A stretch of DNA of 49,873 nucleotides from Fibrobacterota bacterium. Its GTDB lineage: Bacteria; Fibrobacterota; Fibrobacteria; UBA11236. Both the position numbers and the translations under genes were made by a program. The notes beneath the pieces are model-generated. The model was not told where the DNA came from, searched no databases, and saw nothing but the letters and a program-made list of their open reading frames with translations. Shown in pieces: positions 1 to 8,297 of the stretch; positions within the stretch are counted from its first letter, which is position 1; every line of letters starts with the position of its first letter. The stretch spans positions 1 through 49,873 of the forward strand of contig CANIEU010000016.1 of assembly GCA_947466585.1 (NCBI GenBank), in the 5' to 3' direction.

Positions 1-9
1 GAATTACCC

Positions 10-2655
10 ATGACGCCTAACGCGATTCTTTCGACCCTCCCCCGCCTGCTGCCCAAGGTGAAAAATCCCGGGCGCTATCTCGGCGGCGAAGCCAACCAGG
101 TCGTCAAGGACCCGGCAACCGTGTTGGCTTCCATCGCGATGGTGTTTCCGGACGCGTACGAGATCGGCATGTCGCACAACGGCACCAAGGTGCTGTACCA
201 CCTGTTCAACCGCGAAGCCGACCTCGCCGCCGAGCGCGCCTTCGTGCCCATGCCCGACATGGCGGAGCAAATGCGCGCCGCCGGCATGCCGCTGTACACG
301 CTCGAATCGTACCGCGCGATCTCGGAGTTCACCGCCATCGGCATCTCGCTGCAAACCGAGCTCAACTACACCAACGTCCCGTTCCTGCTCGAACTCGGCG
401 GCGTCTCCGCTTTCACGCGCGACCGCGGCGAACTCGAACCCTTCGTCATCGGTGGCGGCCCGTGCATGGCGAACCCGGAACCGGTCGCCGATTTCTTCGA
501 CCTCTTCGTGATCGGCGACGGCGAAGGTCTCGCCACCATGCTGGTGCGTTTATTTGGCGAAGGCCGTCGCGCCGGCAAATCGCGCGCGGAGATTTTGCGC
601 GAAGCCTCGGAGCTGCGCGGCGTGTATGTTCCGGCCTTGCTTGACGTGACCACCAATCCGCGCGGCGAAGTCGTGCCCGTGGTGGAAGGATCGCAGGGCC
701 CGTATCTGCGCGCCAAGAGCATCAAGCGCCATTGGGTCGACAAGCTCGATCCCGCCGATTATCCGGTCAAGAATCTGGTTCCGCATCTGCAACTCGTGCA
801 CGACCGCTTCTCCGTCGAGGTGATGCGCGGCTGCACGCAAGGTTGCCGCTTCTGCCAGGCCGGATACTGGTACCGCCCCAACCGCGAGATCTCGGGCGAC
901 GACGCCATCGACATCGCGCGCCGCGGCCTCGCCGCTACGGGCGAACGCGAGCTCGGCCTCTTGTCTTTGTCGACGGCGGATTACAAGCCCGTGGAAAAAG
1001 TTTTGGATCTGTTCATCGAGGACGAAGGCTTTGACGGCGTCGACGTGTCGCTGCCTTCGCTGCGCGCCAACAGCTACGGTCAGAACATCGCCCGCAAGGC
1101 GGCGGCACTCTCCGGAGGCAAGAGCGCGACCTTCGCACCCGAGACCGGTTCGGAACGCGTGCGCAAGATGATCAACAAGACCATCAGCGACAAAGACATG
1201 TACGAAGCCGCCGAGGGCGTGTTCTCGAGCGGCCTGCACAACATCAAGCTGTACACCATGATCGGGTTCCCCACTGAGAACCTCGACGACATGGAAGCGT
1301 TCTGCCGCCTCATTCGCAACCTGTACGCCATCGCGAAGAAGCACAACCCGCGCAACACCATCCATGCCAATATCGGCATCTTGGTGCCCAAGCCGTTCAC
1401 GCCCATGCAGTGGGTGCCGTTCATGGACGAGGAAACCGTGCGCCGCCACATCGACTACGTGCGCTCGGCGTTCAAATACACCAAGGGCGTGCGCATCACT
1501 TGGGCCGACTACGGCCTCGCGCATGTCGAAAGCTTCTACTCCCGCGGCGACCGTTCGCAATCGGAACTGATTTACGAAGCCTACAAGCGCGGGCAAGTGT
1601 TCGAATCGTTCTCGGAACATTTTTCTTTCGACGGCTGGAAAAAGCTGTGGGAAGAAAAATCCTTCGACATGGCGCGCGTGTATGACTTGCGCGAGACCGA
1701 TGAGATCTTCCCGTGGGACTTCATCCACGCCGGCGCGAACAAAGGCTTCCTCAAGAGCGAATACAAGAAAATGTTCAAAGAGGACGCCGCGCCCGTGCCC
1801 GATTGCAAATGGGGCGACTGCCAAAAGTGCGGCATCCCCGGCAACGGCACCGACACGCAGCTGGGAGAAGACCCCGTGCTTCGAGTGGGGAAGAACCGCG
1901 ATCTCGCCGAAATCGCCTCCATGGTCGCCGAGCGGCGGGGACGAAACTCCGACACCACCTTCGCCTACCGTTTCTACTACACCAAAACCGGCCTCTCGCG
2001 CTTCATCGCGCACCAGAACACGCTCGACCTGTTCGAGAAGGCCTTCCGTAGATTGAAACTTTCCCTGCGCAAATCACAAGGCTTCAATCCCAAGCCGCAG
2101 ATGAAAAACACCGGCGCCTTGCCGCTCGGCCTCGAGTCGCGCCGCGAACTGCTCATCATTGAGTTCACATCGGAGCTCACCGATCTTGCGGAAACTGCAG
2201 CACGCCTCACCGAGTGCTTACCCGAAGGCATGCATATTCTCACGATTGAACCCACAGAATCCGCAAAAGTTCCATTCGTCACGAGTGTGCTGTATCGTCT
2301 CGAAGCCGGCAAAAATGAGAAGACCTTGATCAGTATGATCGACGGCTCCGCAATCGAGCAAGGTTTGGTGCGCTTGCGCAATCATCTCGTACCCCAGGGC
2401 CTCCACCGCGACAAGCCGCTCGACGCCGTCGCAGAAATCATGGACTCCGCAATCGAACCCGGAACCGGCGACCTCCTGTTGCGCCTCCGCTGCGGCGAGA
2501 GCGGCTCCACCGTGAGTCCCTACGCAGTGTTCGGCCTGGTGCTCGGTGTCGACCCCGAAGACCTGCGGTCGGAATCGTTGGTCAAGGAAGATTTCGTCGT
2601 CGAGGAACGGCCCGCACCGGGCCCTGCGTTTACGCCGAAAAGGAGCGTCGCATGA
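10..2655 (+). CDS. B12-binding-like radical SAM protein fused to DUF2344 (TIGR03960/TIGR03936 type)
   Basis: 881-aa protein. Residues ~1-250 resemble the N-terminal domain of TIGR03960-type B12-binding radical SAM proteins. The radical SAM core follows, with the [4Fe-4S] motif C275-x3-C279-x2-C282 (MRGCTQGCRFCQAGY). A second Cys set C599/C604/C607 (DCKWGDCQKCG) could bind a metal. Residues ~650-850 form a DUF2344/TIGR03936 domain that begins near FAYRFYYTKTG. The two domains are separate neighbours in many bacteria, usually beside rng-rplU-rpmA, and fused in others. The substrate is not established; a link to translation or RNA modification is inferred from that context and from the downstream pseudouridine synthase. 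ATG start at 10; only nine bases precede it, so its RBS and promoter cannot be judged. The stop overlaps the next start by 4 nt (ATGA), indicating coupling. Confidence 0.88.
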   Translation: MTPNAILSTLPRLLPKVKNPGRYLGGEANQVVKDPATVLASIAMVFPDAYEIGMSHNGTKVLYHLFNREADLAAERAFVPMPDMAEQMRAAGMPLYTLESYRAISEFTAIGISLQTELNYTNVPFLLELGGVSAFTRDRGELEPFVIGGGPCMANPEPVADFFDLFVIGDGEGLATMLVRLFGEGRRAGKSRAEILREASELRGVYVPALLDVTTNPRGEVVPVVEGSQGPYLRAKSIKRHWVDKLDPADYPVKNLVPHLQLVHDRFSVEVMRGCTQGCRFCQAGYWYRPNREISGDDAIDIARRGLAATGERELGLLSLSTADYKPVEKVLDLFIEDEGFDGVDVSLPSLRANSYGQNIARKAAALSGGKSATFAPETGSERVRKMINKTISDKDMYEAAEGVFSSGLHNIKLYTMIGFPTENLDDMEAFCRLIRNLYAIAKKHNPRNTIHANIGILVPKPFTPMQWVPFMDEETVRRHIDYVRSAFKYTKGVRITWADYGLAHVESFYSRGDRSQSELIYEAYKRGQVFESFSEHFSFDGWKKLWEEKSFDMARVYDLRETDEIFPWDFIHAGANKGFLKSEYKKMFKEDAAPVPDCKWGDCQKCGIPGNGTDTQLGEDPVLRVGKNRDLAEIASMVAERRGRNSDTTFAYRFYYTKTGLSRFIAHQNTLDLFEKAFRRLKLSLRKSQGFNPKPQMKNTGALPLGLESRRELLIIEFTSELTDLAETAARLTECLPEGMHILTIEPTESAKVPFVTSVLYRLEAGKNEKTLISMIDGSAIEQGLVRLRNHLVPQGLHRDKPLDAVAEIMDSAIEPGTGDLLLRLRCGESGSTVSPYAVFGLVLGVDPEDLRSESLVKEDFVVEERPAPGPAFTPKRSVA

Positions 2656-3074
2656 CCGAATCCGTTGAACCTCAGATGGCCTATCTCGACGGCGACCACT
2701 TGCCCGAGACGTTGAAGCGACTTGATGAACTGATCGAGCGCACCGAACATGTCGATCGTTTGCGCAGCGGTCTCGGCATGCGCCTCGCGCTTACCATCGC
2801 CAACGAACTGCGCGAACACCGCAACCTCGGTGAAGTCTCCGCCGCGCTCGTCGCCGACTGGACCGAACGCTTCGGCCAAGAGACCGTGGACATGGCCGTG
2901 GCAGTGGCTCGCGAGTTCTTGCTGCGCCCCGATGAGCTCGCCAAAGAATTCGCCGAACGCTTGCAGCGCGCGGCGGTTGAAACAACGGAAACCACGGAAT
3001 ACGTGGAAACATCGGAGCCAGCGGAGGAACTCGAAGCTCCCGGCGGCCCCACATCGGAATCGACCGTATCATGA
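2652..3074 (+). CDS. Hypothetical protein, 140 aa, in radical SAM/RluB operon
   Basis: I do not recognise this family. It overlaps the previous gene (ATGA, 2652-2655) and the next one (ATGA, 3071-3074), and an AGGAG ribosome site lies 7 nt upstream, so it is almost certainly translated. The first ~105 residues look helical and charged (LDELIERTEHVDRLR, LGMRLALTIANELREH). The last ~35 residues are acidic and rich in Thr, Glu and Pro, probably a disordered tail. No signal peptide, membrane segment or Cys motif is visible. Double coupling to a radical SAM enzyme and an rRNA pseudouridine synthase suggests an accessory role in RNA modification or ribosome assembly, but only context supports that. 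Confidence 0.75.
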   Translation: MTESVEPQMAYLDGDHLPETLKRLDELIERTEHVDRLRSGLGMRLALTIANELREHRNLGEVSAALVADWTERFGQETVDMAVAVAREFLLRPDELAKEFAERLQRAAVETTETTEYVETSEPAEELEAPGGPTSESTVS

Positions 3075-3790
3075 GTGTAAATGAGCCTCGCACAAGCTTT
3101 CCCATGCGTCTGAACCGTTACCTCGCTTTGTGCGGTCTCGGAAGCCGCCGCTCCGTCGAGGATCTGATCCGCTTCGGACGCGTCACCGTGAACGGCACGC
3201 CCGCTGAAATCGGCATGCCCGTGACCGAAACCGATGACGTCCGCTACGACGACAAGCCGGTGAAGCCGGGCGCGACGCACACCTACATCCTGTTCAACAA
3301 ACCGCCGGGATACGTCTGCTCGCGCGGCGATACGCACGGCCGCCCCACGGTTTACGATTTGCTCCCGCCCGAAATGCAGAAGCTCCACTACGTCGGCCGC
3401 CTCGATCTCGACAGCCGCGGACTGCTGTTCTTTACCGATGACGGCGACCTCACGCTGAAGCTCACCCACCCGAGCAACGGCGTGCCGCGCGTGTATGCCG
3501 TGCGCACCAAGCAGCCGCTGTCGGAGGAAGACATCCAGGATCTGCTCGGTGGCGTGGAAGTGGAACCTGACGTGGTGTTCGCCTGCGCCGAAGTGGAAAC
3601 CACGCAGACCGGCTATCGCCTCACGTTGCTCGAGGGCAAGAAGCGCGAGATCCGTCGCCTGCTGCATGCGCTGCGTCATCACGTGATCGATCTGAAACGC
3701 GTGGCGTTCGGCTCCGTACGTCTCGGCCAACTACCCGAGGGACGTTTCCGGATGCTGGAATTGGACGAAGTCGAGGCGCTGCAAGCGTAA
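3071..3790 (+). CDS. RsuA/RluB/RluE-family pseudouridine synthase
   Basis: 239 aa. An N-terminal S4 RNA-binding domain (residues ~12-60, MRLNRYLALCGLGSRRSVED) is followed by the catalytic domain with the family signature GRLDLDSRGLLFFTDDGDL; D112 is the expected catalytic aspartate. KPPGYVCSR and the C-terminal KKREIRRLLHALRH block are also family-typical. Members isomerise uridine to pseudouridine in rRNA (RsuA in 16S, RluB/RluE in 23S); length and the KPPGYVCS element fit RluB best, but the target site cannot be read from sequence. ATG 3071 is chosen because it overlaps the upstream stop; ATG 3104 (MRLNRY) is an alternative nearer the domain. Last gene of the three-gene operon. Confidence 0.92.
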   Translation: MSVNEPRTSFPMRLNRYLALCGLGSRRSVEDLIRFGRVTVNGTPAEIGMPVTETDDVRYDDKPVKPGATHTYILFNKPPGYVCSRGDTHGRPTVYDLLPPEMQKLHYVGRLDLDSRGLLFFTDDGDLTLKLTHPSNGVPRVYAVRTKQPLSEEDIQDLLGGVEVEPDVVFACAEVETTQTGYRLTLLEGKKREIRRLLHALRHHVIDLKRVAFGSVRLGQLPEGRFRMLELDEVEALQA

Positions 3791-3812
3791 AGCCCGCAGC
3801 AGGGGTCTTTTT
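3790..3812 (+). terminator. Weak candidate terminator between convergent genes
   Basis: The 22 bp between the convergent stops hold CCC-GCAGCA-GGG followed by GTC and TTTTTT. The stem is only about 3-5 bp, so intrinsic termination is plausible but weak. Confidence 0.3.
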
Positions 3813-4681
3813 TACTTCCGGATCATCCAGATGTTGCGGAAGCGCACATCGCCTGATTCGGACTGCAACTTCAATCCTTGCACCGACGCATCGACCGACT
3901 CGCCGCTGGTGTTTTTGAGTCCGCTGGCTTTTCCAGTCACGGCGCGATCGTCATGCACCTTCACGCCGTTCCACCAGACCGTCATGCGCGCCGGCTCGAG
4001 CAACGTATCGCCTCGCCAAGCCGCCGTGCGAAAGTCGATGTCGTAGGCCTGCCACTTTCCATTGGGACGACAAGGATTCGCGGTCGGCGGATATTCGTCG
4101 ACGATGGATCCCGCGTCATGCTTGTCGTGGATATTCCGTTTGAACGCGTGCGAGCGGATCTGGATCTCGTAACGGTTCTGGATGTACATACCGCTGTTGA
4201 CGTACTGCGGCACGCGGGGATCGGGTTCGTAGCGGCTTGCCGTATCGGGGTTTTCCGGGTCGGCCGGATTGTATCGTCCCATCGCCACCCACTCCACATG
4301 CAAACGCGCATCGCCGTGCCGGTATTCGGGACGCGTTTCGATGTCGTCGTATCCCCAGCGCGCGCCCACGCCTTCGGTCGGCGCCGTCGGATGCGTCGTG
4401 CGCAAGGTCACCCGGTTGGAATCGTTCGGGTACTCCGGATCGCGCGCGATGGCGAACCCGGGCGGCGAGGTGTTGCGGGTGGAGTTGCGCCAGTTTTCAC
4501 CCGAGAATCCACTCGGCCAATCACGCCAGTCGACCCATTTGGTATAGAGCTCGTCCTGCGCAGCCGCGCGACCTTCGGAGCCGTCGAACAATACGACCGC
4601 GCCCTCGGGTGGCCGAACGCCGACGCCGACGGAATCGGGAAAGGCGGATAGAAGCAAAAGGGCAAGGGTTCCCGTAAACAT
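3812..4681 (-). CDS. Secreted DUF1080 (3-keto-disaccharide hydrolase-like, LamG-fold) protein
   Basis: 289 aa. The N-terminus (MFTGTLALLLLSAFP) is a signal peptide, giving an exported protein. The body reads as a DUF1080/concanavalin-like sandwich: VVLFDGSEGR near the start, NSGMYIQNRYEIQIRSH in the middle, the block TANPCRPNGKWQAYDIDFR and the C-terminal VRFRNIWMIRK. These are standard landmarks of DUF1080 proteins, some of which hydrolyse 3-keto-glycosides. It is a single-domain version with no sorting tail, unlike the second DUF1080 protein at 46867-47991. Its own ATG at 4681 has no strong RBS. It is isolated between a convergent operon and the PFP terminator. Carbohydrate or glycoside processing in the periplasm or outside the cell is inferred. 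Confidence 0.75.
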   Translation of the reverse strand: MFTGTLALLLLSAFPDSVGVGVRPPEGAVVLFDGSEGRAAAQDELYTKWVDWRDWPSGFSGENWRNSTRNTSPPGFAIARDPEYPNDSNRVTLRTTHPTAPTEGVGARWGYDDIETRPEYRHGDARLHVEWVAMGRYNPADPENPDTASRYEPDPRVPQYVNSGMYIQNRYEIQIRSHAFKRNIHDKHDAGSIVDEYPPTANPCRPNGKWQAYDIDFRTAAWRGDTLLEPARMTVWWNGVKVHDDRAVTGKASGLKNTSGESVDASVQGLKLQSESGDVRFRNIWMIRK

Positions 4682-4772
4682 GCCTGGTAAGATGACAAAC
4701 CGGAATCCGAAAACCCATACGGAGTTTTCCGCGATGGATCAAAAATTGGTAATGGATTATTCAGCATTCAAT

Positions 4773-4798
4773 AAAAAAGCGGCCCCCGAAGAGGCCGC
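4773..4798 (-). terminator. Intrinsic terminator of the PPi-PFK gene
   Basis: On the minus strand GCGGCC-TCTTCGGG-GGCCGC is followed directly by TTTTTT, about 25 bp after the phosphofructokinase stop. Perfect 6-bp GC stem with a U tract. Confidence 0.9.
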
Positions 4799-4823
4799 CC
4801 ATTGTTCATTTCTCATTGCCTGC

Positions 4824-6494
4824 TCACCCCTGCTCCAACTCCAGCGTCTTGGTGATCGCGTCGCACACTTCGGCGGGACCGAAGTATTGGATGGGGCCGG
4901 GGAACAAATACGCATCTTCGGTTTCCCACGCGTCACGATTTTTGACGAGTTCCTTGAAGGCCGGGCTGTCGAGCTCGACGAGCGCCTTCTGAATCACCGG
5001 CTTGAGCTTGCCGTGACGCTGTTCCATGTTGAACAGCATGGTGATGGGAATACCGCCCGCGATCCAGTTCGCCGGACCTTTAGAGAGATTGCGGATGGAG
5101 GCCATGTAGCCGGTCTTGCCGTTGCGGATGAGCACGCCCGCCACCGAGCCCAGGCCGTAGCAATAGTCGGCATCGAAGTTCGACGGCGCCGCCGCGCGGC
5201 CTTCGTATCCGAAAAAGTGATGCTGCGCCGCGAACTTTCCGCCTTCCGCCTTGTACACCAGATCATTCTTCAACTTCGCGGCCACGATTTCGGAGAGCAG
5301 CTTTTCGGTTTCGATAAGCGACACCTGCACGTTGCCGTGGGGATCGCGGTCGAGCAGCAACTGCGACTGGATGCTGGCCGGGAGCGATTCGAAGGTTGCG
5401 GCGTTCTCGGCGCGCAGCCAGCCCGCCAGCGTGGCGATCTTTTCGTTCACCGTCTCGAGCGCGCCGAACTCGGGTTCCTTCTCCGCGAGCAGGTGGTTCA
5501 CTTCGGCGATCAGAGCCTTGATGGCGGGGATGAATTCGACAAGACCTTCGGGCACCAGCACCACGCCGTAGTTGAGGCCCAGCGCCGCACGCGCCTTGAT
5601 GGGGCGCACGATCAGTTCGACCACCTGGTCGAGCGTCATCGCCTTCGCTTCGATCTCTTCGGAGATCAGCGTCACGTTCGCGCGCGTCTGCAATCCCGCT
5701 TCCAGTGTAATGTGGCTCGCCGAGCGGCCCATCAACTTGATGAAGTGCCAGTATTTGCAGGCGGAACGCGCATCGCGCGCGATGTTGCCGATCAGTTCGG
5801 AGTAGGTCTTCACCGCGGTGTCGAAGCCGAAGGACGTCGGAATCTGCTCGTTCTTGAGATCGCCGTCGATGGTCTTGGGCACGCCCACCACCGCGATCGA
5901 AAGGCCCTTCGCGAGGAAGTACTCGGCCAATACGGCGGCATTGGTGTTGGAATCGTCGCCGCCGATGATCACCACTGCGTCAAGTCCGATTTTTTTGATC
6001 ACTTCGATGCAACGGTCGAATTGTTCCGTCGTCTCAAGCTTGGTGCGGCCCGAGCCGATGATGTCGAAGCCGCCGGTGTTGCGGTAGGCGTCCATCAGTT
6101 CGGGCGTGATGATTTCGTACTTGCCCTTTTCGAGTCCGCCCGGCCCACCCGAGAAGCCGTACAGCACGCTGTCTTTGTGGATGGCGCGGATGGAATCGAA
6201 AATACCGGCGATCACATTATGTCCGCCGGGAGCTTGCCCGCCCGAGAGCACCACGCCCACCTTGAGCGCTTTGGCATCGCCTCCAGAAGCCTGGCCCGGC
6301 TGCATCGACAATAGCGGCATGCCGCAGGTGTGCGGGAACGCCGCCTTGATCGCATCCAAATCTTTCACGGGCGCGGTGGCGGCACCCGAGGTCACCACCA
6401 CGTGATCGGCACCTTGGGCGAGCGCGGGAGGCAATTTGGGGGAATAGGCTTTGCGGGCGCGGTCGAGTGCGGACAGAACGGTTGAGGCGTGCAC
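4824..6494 (-). CDS. pfp: Pyrophosphate--fructose 6-phosphate 1-phosphotransferase (long PFP)
   Basis: 556 aa, the length of plant/spirochaete-type long PFPs rather than ATP-PFK (~320 aa). It reversibly phosphorylates fructose 6-phosphate with PPi in glycolysis/gluconeogenesis. Visible motifs: GGQAPGGHNV phosphate loop, YGFSGGPGGLEKG, VVIIGGDDSNTNAA (the GGDD form is the PPi-specific signature, replacing the GGDG of ATP enzymes), the catalytic VPKTIDGDLKN, and MGRSASHITLE for sugar phosphate. The start is GTG at 6494, preceded by CCGGAG six nt upstream, and fits the family N-terminus (KAYSPKLPPAL). The gene is monocistronic with its own terminator. Use of PPi fits bacteria that save ATP in glycolysis. 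Confidence 0.95.
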   Translation of the reverse strand: MHASTVLSALDRARKAYSPKLPPALAQGADHVVVTSGAATAPVKDLDAIKAAFPHTCGMPLLSMQPGQASGGDAKALKVGVVLSGGQAPGGHNVIAGIFDSIRAIHKDSVLYGFSGGPGGLEKGKYEIITPELMDAYRNTGGFDIIGSGRTKLETTEQFDRCIEVIKKIGLDAVVIIGGDDSNTNAAVLAEYFLAKGLSIAVVGVPKTIDGDLKNEQIPTSFGFDTAVKTYSELIGNIARDARSACKYWHFIKLMGRSASHITLEAGLQTRANVTLISEEIEAKAMTLDQVVELIVRPIKARAALGLNYGVVLVPEGLVEFIPAIKALIAEVNHLLAEKEPEFGALETVNEKIATLAGWLRAENAATFESLPASIQSQLLLDRDPHGNVQVSLIETEKLLSEIVAAKLKNDLVYKAEGGKFAAQHHFFGYEGRAAAPSNFDADYCYGLGSVAGVLIRNGKTGYMASIRNLSKGPANWIAGGIPITMLFNMEQRHGKLKPVIQKALVELDSPAFKELVKNRDAWETEDAYLFPGPIQYFGPAEVCDAITKTLELEQG

Positions 6495-6719
6495 GAGAAC
6501 TCCGGGCGTGGTAGTGAAGGGCGGCGGGTGTTTTTACGCTGAAATCGAGCTTTTAAATTTAACTACGGAGAAGGGTCGAGGTGCTTCGGTACCCGCGCGC
6601 GCACCAGCGCGCGTCGACGCGCGTTCCCGGGCGTAGGGATTCTCCGTCCGGGTCGGATGCGGGTCGCGCTTGTTTTTGACGATTTCAGGCCATTCTACGC
6701 CTCGAAACCGCACTTTTCA
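6495..6719. other. Intergenic region upstream of PFP and tRNA-Pro
   Basis: About 225 bp without a gene. It holds an AT-rich patch (6550-6565) that may contain the PFP promoter and a GC-only alternating patch at 6594-6624 (CGCGCGC-ACCA-GCGCGCG-TCGA-CGCGCG) able to form alternative hairpins. No convincing promoter hexamers are visible on the minus strand. Confidence 0.4.
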
Positions 6720-6748
6720 TTGACGCGACGTGCCCGGGCTTTTACATT
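6720..6748 (+). promoter_or_regulatory. Sigma70-type promoter of tRNA-Pro
   Basis: TTGACG (6720-6725), 17-bp spacer, TACATT (6743-6748). The predicted start is around 6755, a few bases before the mature tRNA 5' end at 6761. Confidence 0.7.
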
Positions 6749-6760
6749 GTCCCGCCTGTT

Positions 6761-6837
6761 CGGGACGTGGCTCAGTCTGGTAGAGTACTTGAATGGGGTT
6801 CAAGTGGTCGTGGGTTCGAATCCCGCCGTCCCGACCA
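6761..6837 (+). tRNA. tRNA-Pro (GGG anticodon), CCA encoded
   Basis: Full 77-nt cloverleaf read by eye. The acceptor is CGGGACG/CGTCCCG (7 bp, all paired). D arm is GCTC...GAGT. The anticodon arm is CTTGA-ATGGGGT-TCAAG with U33 and anticodon GGG, reading CCC/CCU proline codons. Variable loop is TGGTC and the T arm is GTGGG-TTCGAAT-CCCGC. Discriminator A is followed by a genomic CCA (6835-6837). Confidence 0.97.
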
Positions 6838-6915
6838 TTAATCTTTTGACCCCGCCCCCTCATAGTCTTCTGGATTCGCCGGGCTGCGAGCCGCGTGGAG
6901 CGGCGTCATCGTCGG

Positions 6916-8271
6916 TTAATCCCCCATCCCCTCCAGCACCTGTTTCCAAAACCTGCGGGCTTCGGCCGCGGCGGCGGGATGTTCACGCAGCGGCAGCGGC
7001 ACGTCGCCGTTTGGCCCGGCGAACGCGGCCACGATCTGGATGTCGAGGTTGGCCAAGGTGCGCAGCATGAGGTTGGTGGCCTCGGGGCGCATCTCCCGCT
7101 CCCCGGAAAGAGTGATGAGCGCCACCCGCGTCGCCCCAGCGGGGAACTCGCGCAGCGCGGCATCGACGCCGATCCACTGCCCGCCGAGAAAGGCTTCGGC
7201 CCAGGCGTGCCCGATCCAGACGCCACTTTGGAGGGTGGCGTAACCCATCACCACACGGCTCGGAATATTCGCGGCGCGCAAGAGTGCGGCCGTGAGCACT
7301 GCCGCTTCGGAGCAGTCGCCGGTGCGGTCGCGCAGCGCTTCGCGACTGGTGCCGAACAGCGTGGCACCGAGCCGGTAATCGAACGACGTCGTGACGAAGT
7401 TCCAGATGCGCCGCGCGGTTTCGACTTCGTTCGGCGAGCCTTGTTTGAGTTTGGCGGCACGGGTGCGCAGCATTTTGTCGGTGAGATCGAGATCAATGGT
7501 GGAGGCAAGATATACGGCGAGTGAATCCGTCCACGGCGCGGGGGTGGGCTTGGTGGGTAAGGCGATGACGCATGTTTCGAGAATCTTCGTCGGCTCGGAA
7601 CCATCGCGAAGCGCGATGCGCAGACGCAGACGCGTGACCCGCTGCATGTCTTCCTTCGCGGGAGCGAGACGCGAGATCGGGAACAGGTTGTTGGCGGTCG
7701 CAGATGCGGCTGATGATGCGGAGGATCCGGTCGCGGCTTCGGGCGGCGCGGAAAGCGAACCGGTGCGTACGACGAGCGGTGCCTGCGCATCGGAAAGCTC
7801 TTCGAGTTCGGCGATCTTCCACCCGGCCGAGTCGCGCCACAGATGCGCGGCCTGCATCGATTCCATCCGCTCCCTGCCGAGGAACGGTTTTTTGAAAACC
7901 ACCAACGACTGGATTTTGAGCGCGGTCCAGTCGCCTGCGCGCCGCTCTTCGAGCATGGAGTCGCGGCTGCGGGCGGTATCGAGAAAGGGCGCGAATCGGG
8001 CCTGCATTTCGACAAGAAGCGGGAACAAACGACGCATCGACCCGGTGGTGAGCATTCGCGCTTGGTCGATGGCTGCGGGCGAACCGAGTTCGATCAGGGA
8101 GTCGAAGGTTTCAACCACCTGACGGGGGGAAGATTGTGAAAATCGGTGAAACGCCGGGGAAGTTGGTGGGGATGCCGCCAGAGACCCGAACGGGAGGGCG
8201 GCCAGGAGCAGTGCTCGACCAAAAAACCATCCGGCTTTCGCGTTCATATAGGGCGAGGGCTTCAAAGACAT
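6916..8271 (-). CDS. Secreted transglutaminase-like (papain-fold) protein
   Basis: 451 aa from the ATG at 8271 (preceded by TGGAAA); an upstream GTG at 8280 and an ATG at 8247 are alternatives. The N-terminus carries a signal peptide (GWFFGRALLLAALPFGS, then an A-S cleavage zone). The C-terminal third is a transglutaminase-core domain with the full triad: Cys320 in TGDCSEAA, His355 in GHAWAEAF, Asp370 in WIGVDA. Typical flanks are FVTTSFDYRLG and the SRVVMGYA block. The middle (~50-300) is not recognised. Bacterial members are usually periplasmic peptidases or cross-linkers of unknown substrate rather than true transglutaminases. It lies 26 bp downstream of the CorA-like gene on the same strand, so they probably share a transcript. 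Confidence 0.82.
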   Translation of the reverse strand: MSLKPSPYMNAKAGWFFGRALLLAALPFGSLAASPPTSPAFHRFSQSSPRQVVETFDSLIELGSPAAIDQARMLTTGSMRRLFPLLVEMQARFAPFLDTARSRDSMLEERRAGDWTALKIQSLVVFKKPFLGRERMESMQAAHLWRDSAGWKIAELEELSDAQAPLVVRTGSLSAPPEAATGSSASSAASATANNLFPISRLAPAKEDMQRVTRLRLRIALRDGSEPTKILETCVIALPTKPTPAPWTDSLAVYLASTIDLDLTDKMLRTRAAKLKQGSPNEVETARRIWNFVTTSFDYRLGATLFGTSREALRDRTGDCSEAAVLTAALLRAANIPSRVVMGYATLQSGVWIGHAWAEAFLGGQWIGVDAALREFPAGATRVALITLSGEREMRPEATNLMLRTLANLDIQIVAAFAGPNGDVPLPLREHPAAAAEARRFWKQVLEGMGD

Positions 8272-8297
8272 CGTTTCCACGCGTTAAACCGGAGCGG

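Noticed and set aside
550-2013. A 487-codon minus-strand frame
   Set aside because: Antisense shadow of the radical SAM gene.
4680-6314. A 544-codon plus-strand frame
   Set aside because: It lies fully antisense to the well-supported PPi-PFK gene and has no domain of its own.
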